Source: Sphagnum compactum
Taxonomy: Eukaryota; Bryophyta; Sphagnopsida; Sphagnales
Reading direction: 5' to 3'
DNA length: 64,000 bases
Assembly: GCA_965153455.1 (NCBI GenBank)
Contig: OZ234496.1
Span: 1,302,001-1,366,000, forward strand
The translations under genes and the position numbers were made by a program. This document shows positions 62,527 through 64,000 of the stretch, piece after piece; position 1 is the first letter of the stretch; each line of letters begins with the position of its first letter. The notes below the pieces were generated by a model, which made no database searches, was not told where the DNA came from, and worked only from the letters and a program-made list of their open reading frames with translations.

Positions 62527-63756
62527 TCATGTTTATGATGTTAAGAAGCAACACATATGTACCAATTTATAGAGTAAATTTTGTTGTGGTGATGATGTTT
62601 ATAACGTTAAGAAGCAACCCATAAAAAATCATAGAGTAAAAAAATTCTTTTGATATTCATAATGTTGAGAAGCTACCATAAAAAAATTATAGAATAAAAA
62701 CTTTCTTGTGATGTTTATAATGGCTAAGGAGCAACCCATAAAACATTTATAGAGTAAAAATTTGCGTGTTTTGTGATGTTTATAATGTTTAAGAAGCAAC
62801 CTATAAAAAGTTTATACAGTAAAAAAATTTCTTGTGATGTTTATAATGTTAAGGAACAACCCATAAAAAATTATAGAGTAATGTTTTTGGTGTGATATTT
62901 ATAATGTCAAGGAGCTACCCATAAAAAATTTATAGAGTAAAAAAAATCTTGTGATGTTTATAATGTTAAGAAGCAACTCATAAAAATTTATAAAGTTAAA
63001 AAAGTTCTTGTGATGTTTATAATGTTAAGAAGCAACTCATAAAACTTTATAGAGTTAAAAAAAATCTTGTGATGTTTATAATGTTAAGAAGCAACTCATA
63101 AAATAAATTTATAGAGTTAAAAAAGTTCTTGTGATGTTTATAATGTTAAGAAGCAACTCATAAAAATTTATAGAATTCAAAAAGTTCTTGTGATGTTTAT
63201 AATGTTAAGAAGCAACTCATAAAAATTTATAGAGTTCAAAAAGTTCTTGTGATGTTTATAATGTTAAGAAGCAACTCATAAAATAAATTTATAGAGTTAA
63301 AAAAGTTCTTGTGATGTTTATAATGTTAAGAAGCAACTCATAAAATAAATTTATAGAGTTAAAAAAGTTCTTGTGATGTTTATAATGTTAAGAAGCAACT
63401 CATAAAATAAATTTATAGAGTTAAAAAAGTTCTTGTGATGTTTATAATGTTAAGAAGCAACTCATAAAAATTTATAGAGTTAAAAAAGTTCTTGTGATGT
63501 TTATAATGTTAAGAAGCAACTCATAAAATAAATTTATAGAGTTAAAAAAGGTTCTTGTGATGTTTATAATGTTAAGAAGCAACTCATAAAATAAATTTAT
63601 AGAGTTAAAAAAGTTCTTGTGATGTTTATAATGTTAAGAAGCAACTCATAAAAAATTTATAGAGTTAAAAAAGGTTCTTGTGATGTTTATAATGTTAAGA
63701 AGCAACTCATAAAAATTTATAGAGTAAAATTTTTTCTTTTGACGACTAGGCTATAA
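62527..63756. repeat. ~60-bp satellite array, about 20 units
   Basis: The consensus unit contains TTCTTGTGATGTTTATAATG, TTAAGAAGCAACTCATAAAA and a TTTATAGAGTTAAAAAAG-like segment, in units of about 58-62 bases. The first seven or so units (to ~62940) and the last are diverged. The central and right units (62950-63715) are nearly identical. Two unit types differ by an extra TAAA after CTCATAAAA and are mixed along the array. Confidence 0.95.
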
Positions 63757-64000
63757 TGTTTAGAAACAACCCATTAAAAAAAAGGAGTTATAGAGTAACA
63801 TTGTTTTTCTTCACGGCTTTTACCATCCATGAGTACGAGTGCAAGTGTTGGTTCACCCAAGGCAATGTGGCGGTCGGTGGAGATCTTTATAGGTGGAACA
63901 ACAATAGCTGTAAAGGAAGAAGAAAGGAAGGGTGAACTAGGGGAGTAAATGTACGATTTGTATGGTGCCAGTATTGCATTCAGCTTTGGTGCGTGATTTG
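63757..64000. other. Spacer after the satellite
   Basis: Mixed-composition DNA, cut by the window edge. Nothing is recognised. Confidence 0.3.

Overview
The window is nuclear DNA of a land plant. Its genes are split by short GT-AG introns. One protein is a plant-only Rop exchange factor with a PRONE domain. Long AT-rich spacers carry Ty3/gypsy, hAT, SWIM-domain and probable copia remnants, and there are short runs of the plant telomere unit TTTAGGG. I cannot name the species from sequence alone; the large, decayed spacers would suit a repeat-rich genome.

Genes. (1) Positions 1-1810 (+) hold the 3' two thirds of a RopGEF gene, cut off by the window edge. (2) Positions 17948-21215 (+) hold a six-exon gene for a 422-residue secreted-type, cysteine-rich, single-pass membrane protein whose ectodomain resembles a Frizzled-type cysteine-rich domain. 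(3) Positions 23243-25316 (-) hold a seven-exon gene for ER membrane protein complex subunit 7 (EMC7), 210 residues. (4) Positions 43982-46628 (-) hold a five-exon gene for a 173-residue plant Kazal-type inhibitor-like protein with a hydrophobic tail. Genes 2-4 could be reconstructed with every intron phase consistent. Genes 2 and 3 are convergent. No operon-like or pathway link between the four is apparent; all but RopGEF are secretory-pathway proteins.

Spacers. 2-17 kb: AT-rich DNA, diverged minisatellites, two copies of a ~750-bp inverted-repeat element in opposite orientation around a dead hAT transposase, then locally duplicated DNA with telomere-like runs. 25.7-28.0 kb: a diverged array of short palindromes with GGTAATGCA half-sites. 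28.3-33.4 kb: a SWIM transposase remnant and two gypsy fragments meeting in opposite orientation. 33.9-36.1 kb: short tandem repeats and a 1-kb compound inverted repeat. 37.1-39.2 kb: an integrase scrap and a full-length dead hAT (BED, DUF659 and HATC regions). 40.6-41.8 kb: tRNA-like SINE remnants and a copia-gag-like scrap. 46.9-57.5 kb: many minisatellites and microsatellites. 58.0-61.8 kb: a 3.8-kb imperfect palindrome. 62.5-63.8 kb: a ~60-bp satellite of about 20 units.

The most interesting items are the Frizzled-like plant membrane protein, the palindrome array, the 3.8-kb inverted repeat, and a dispersed short repeat with core GCCAAATTTGGC, one diverged copy of which lies in an intron of gene 2.
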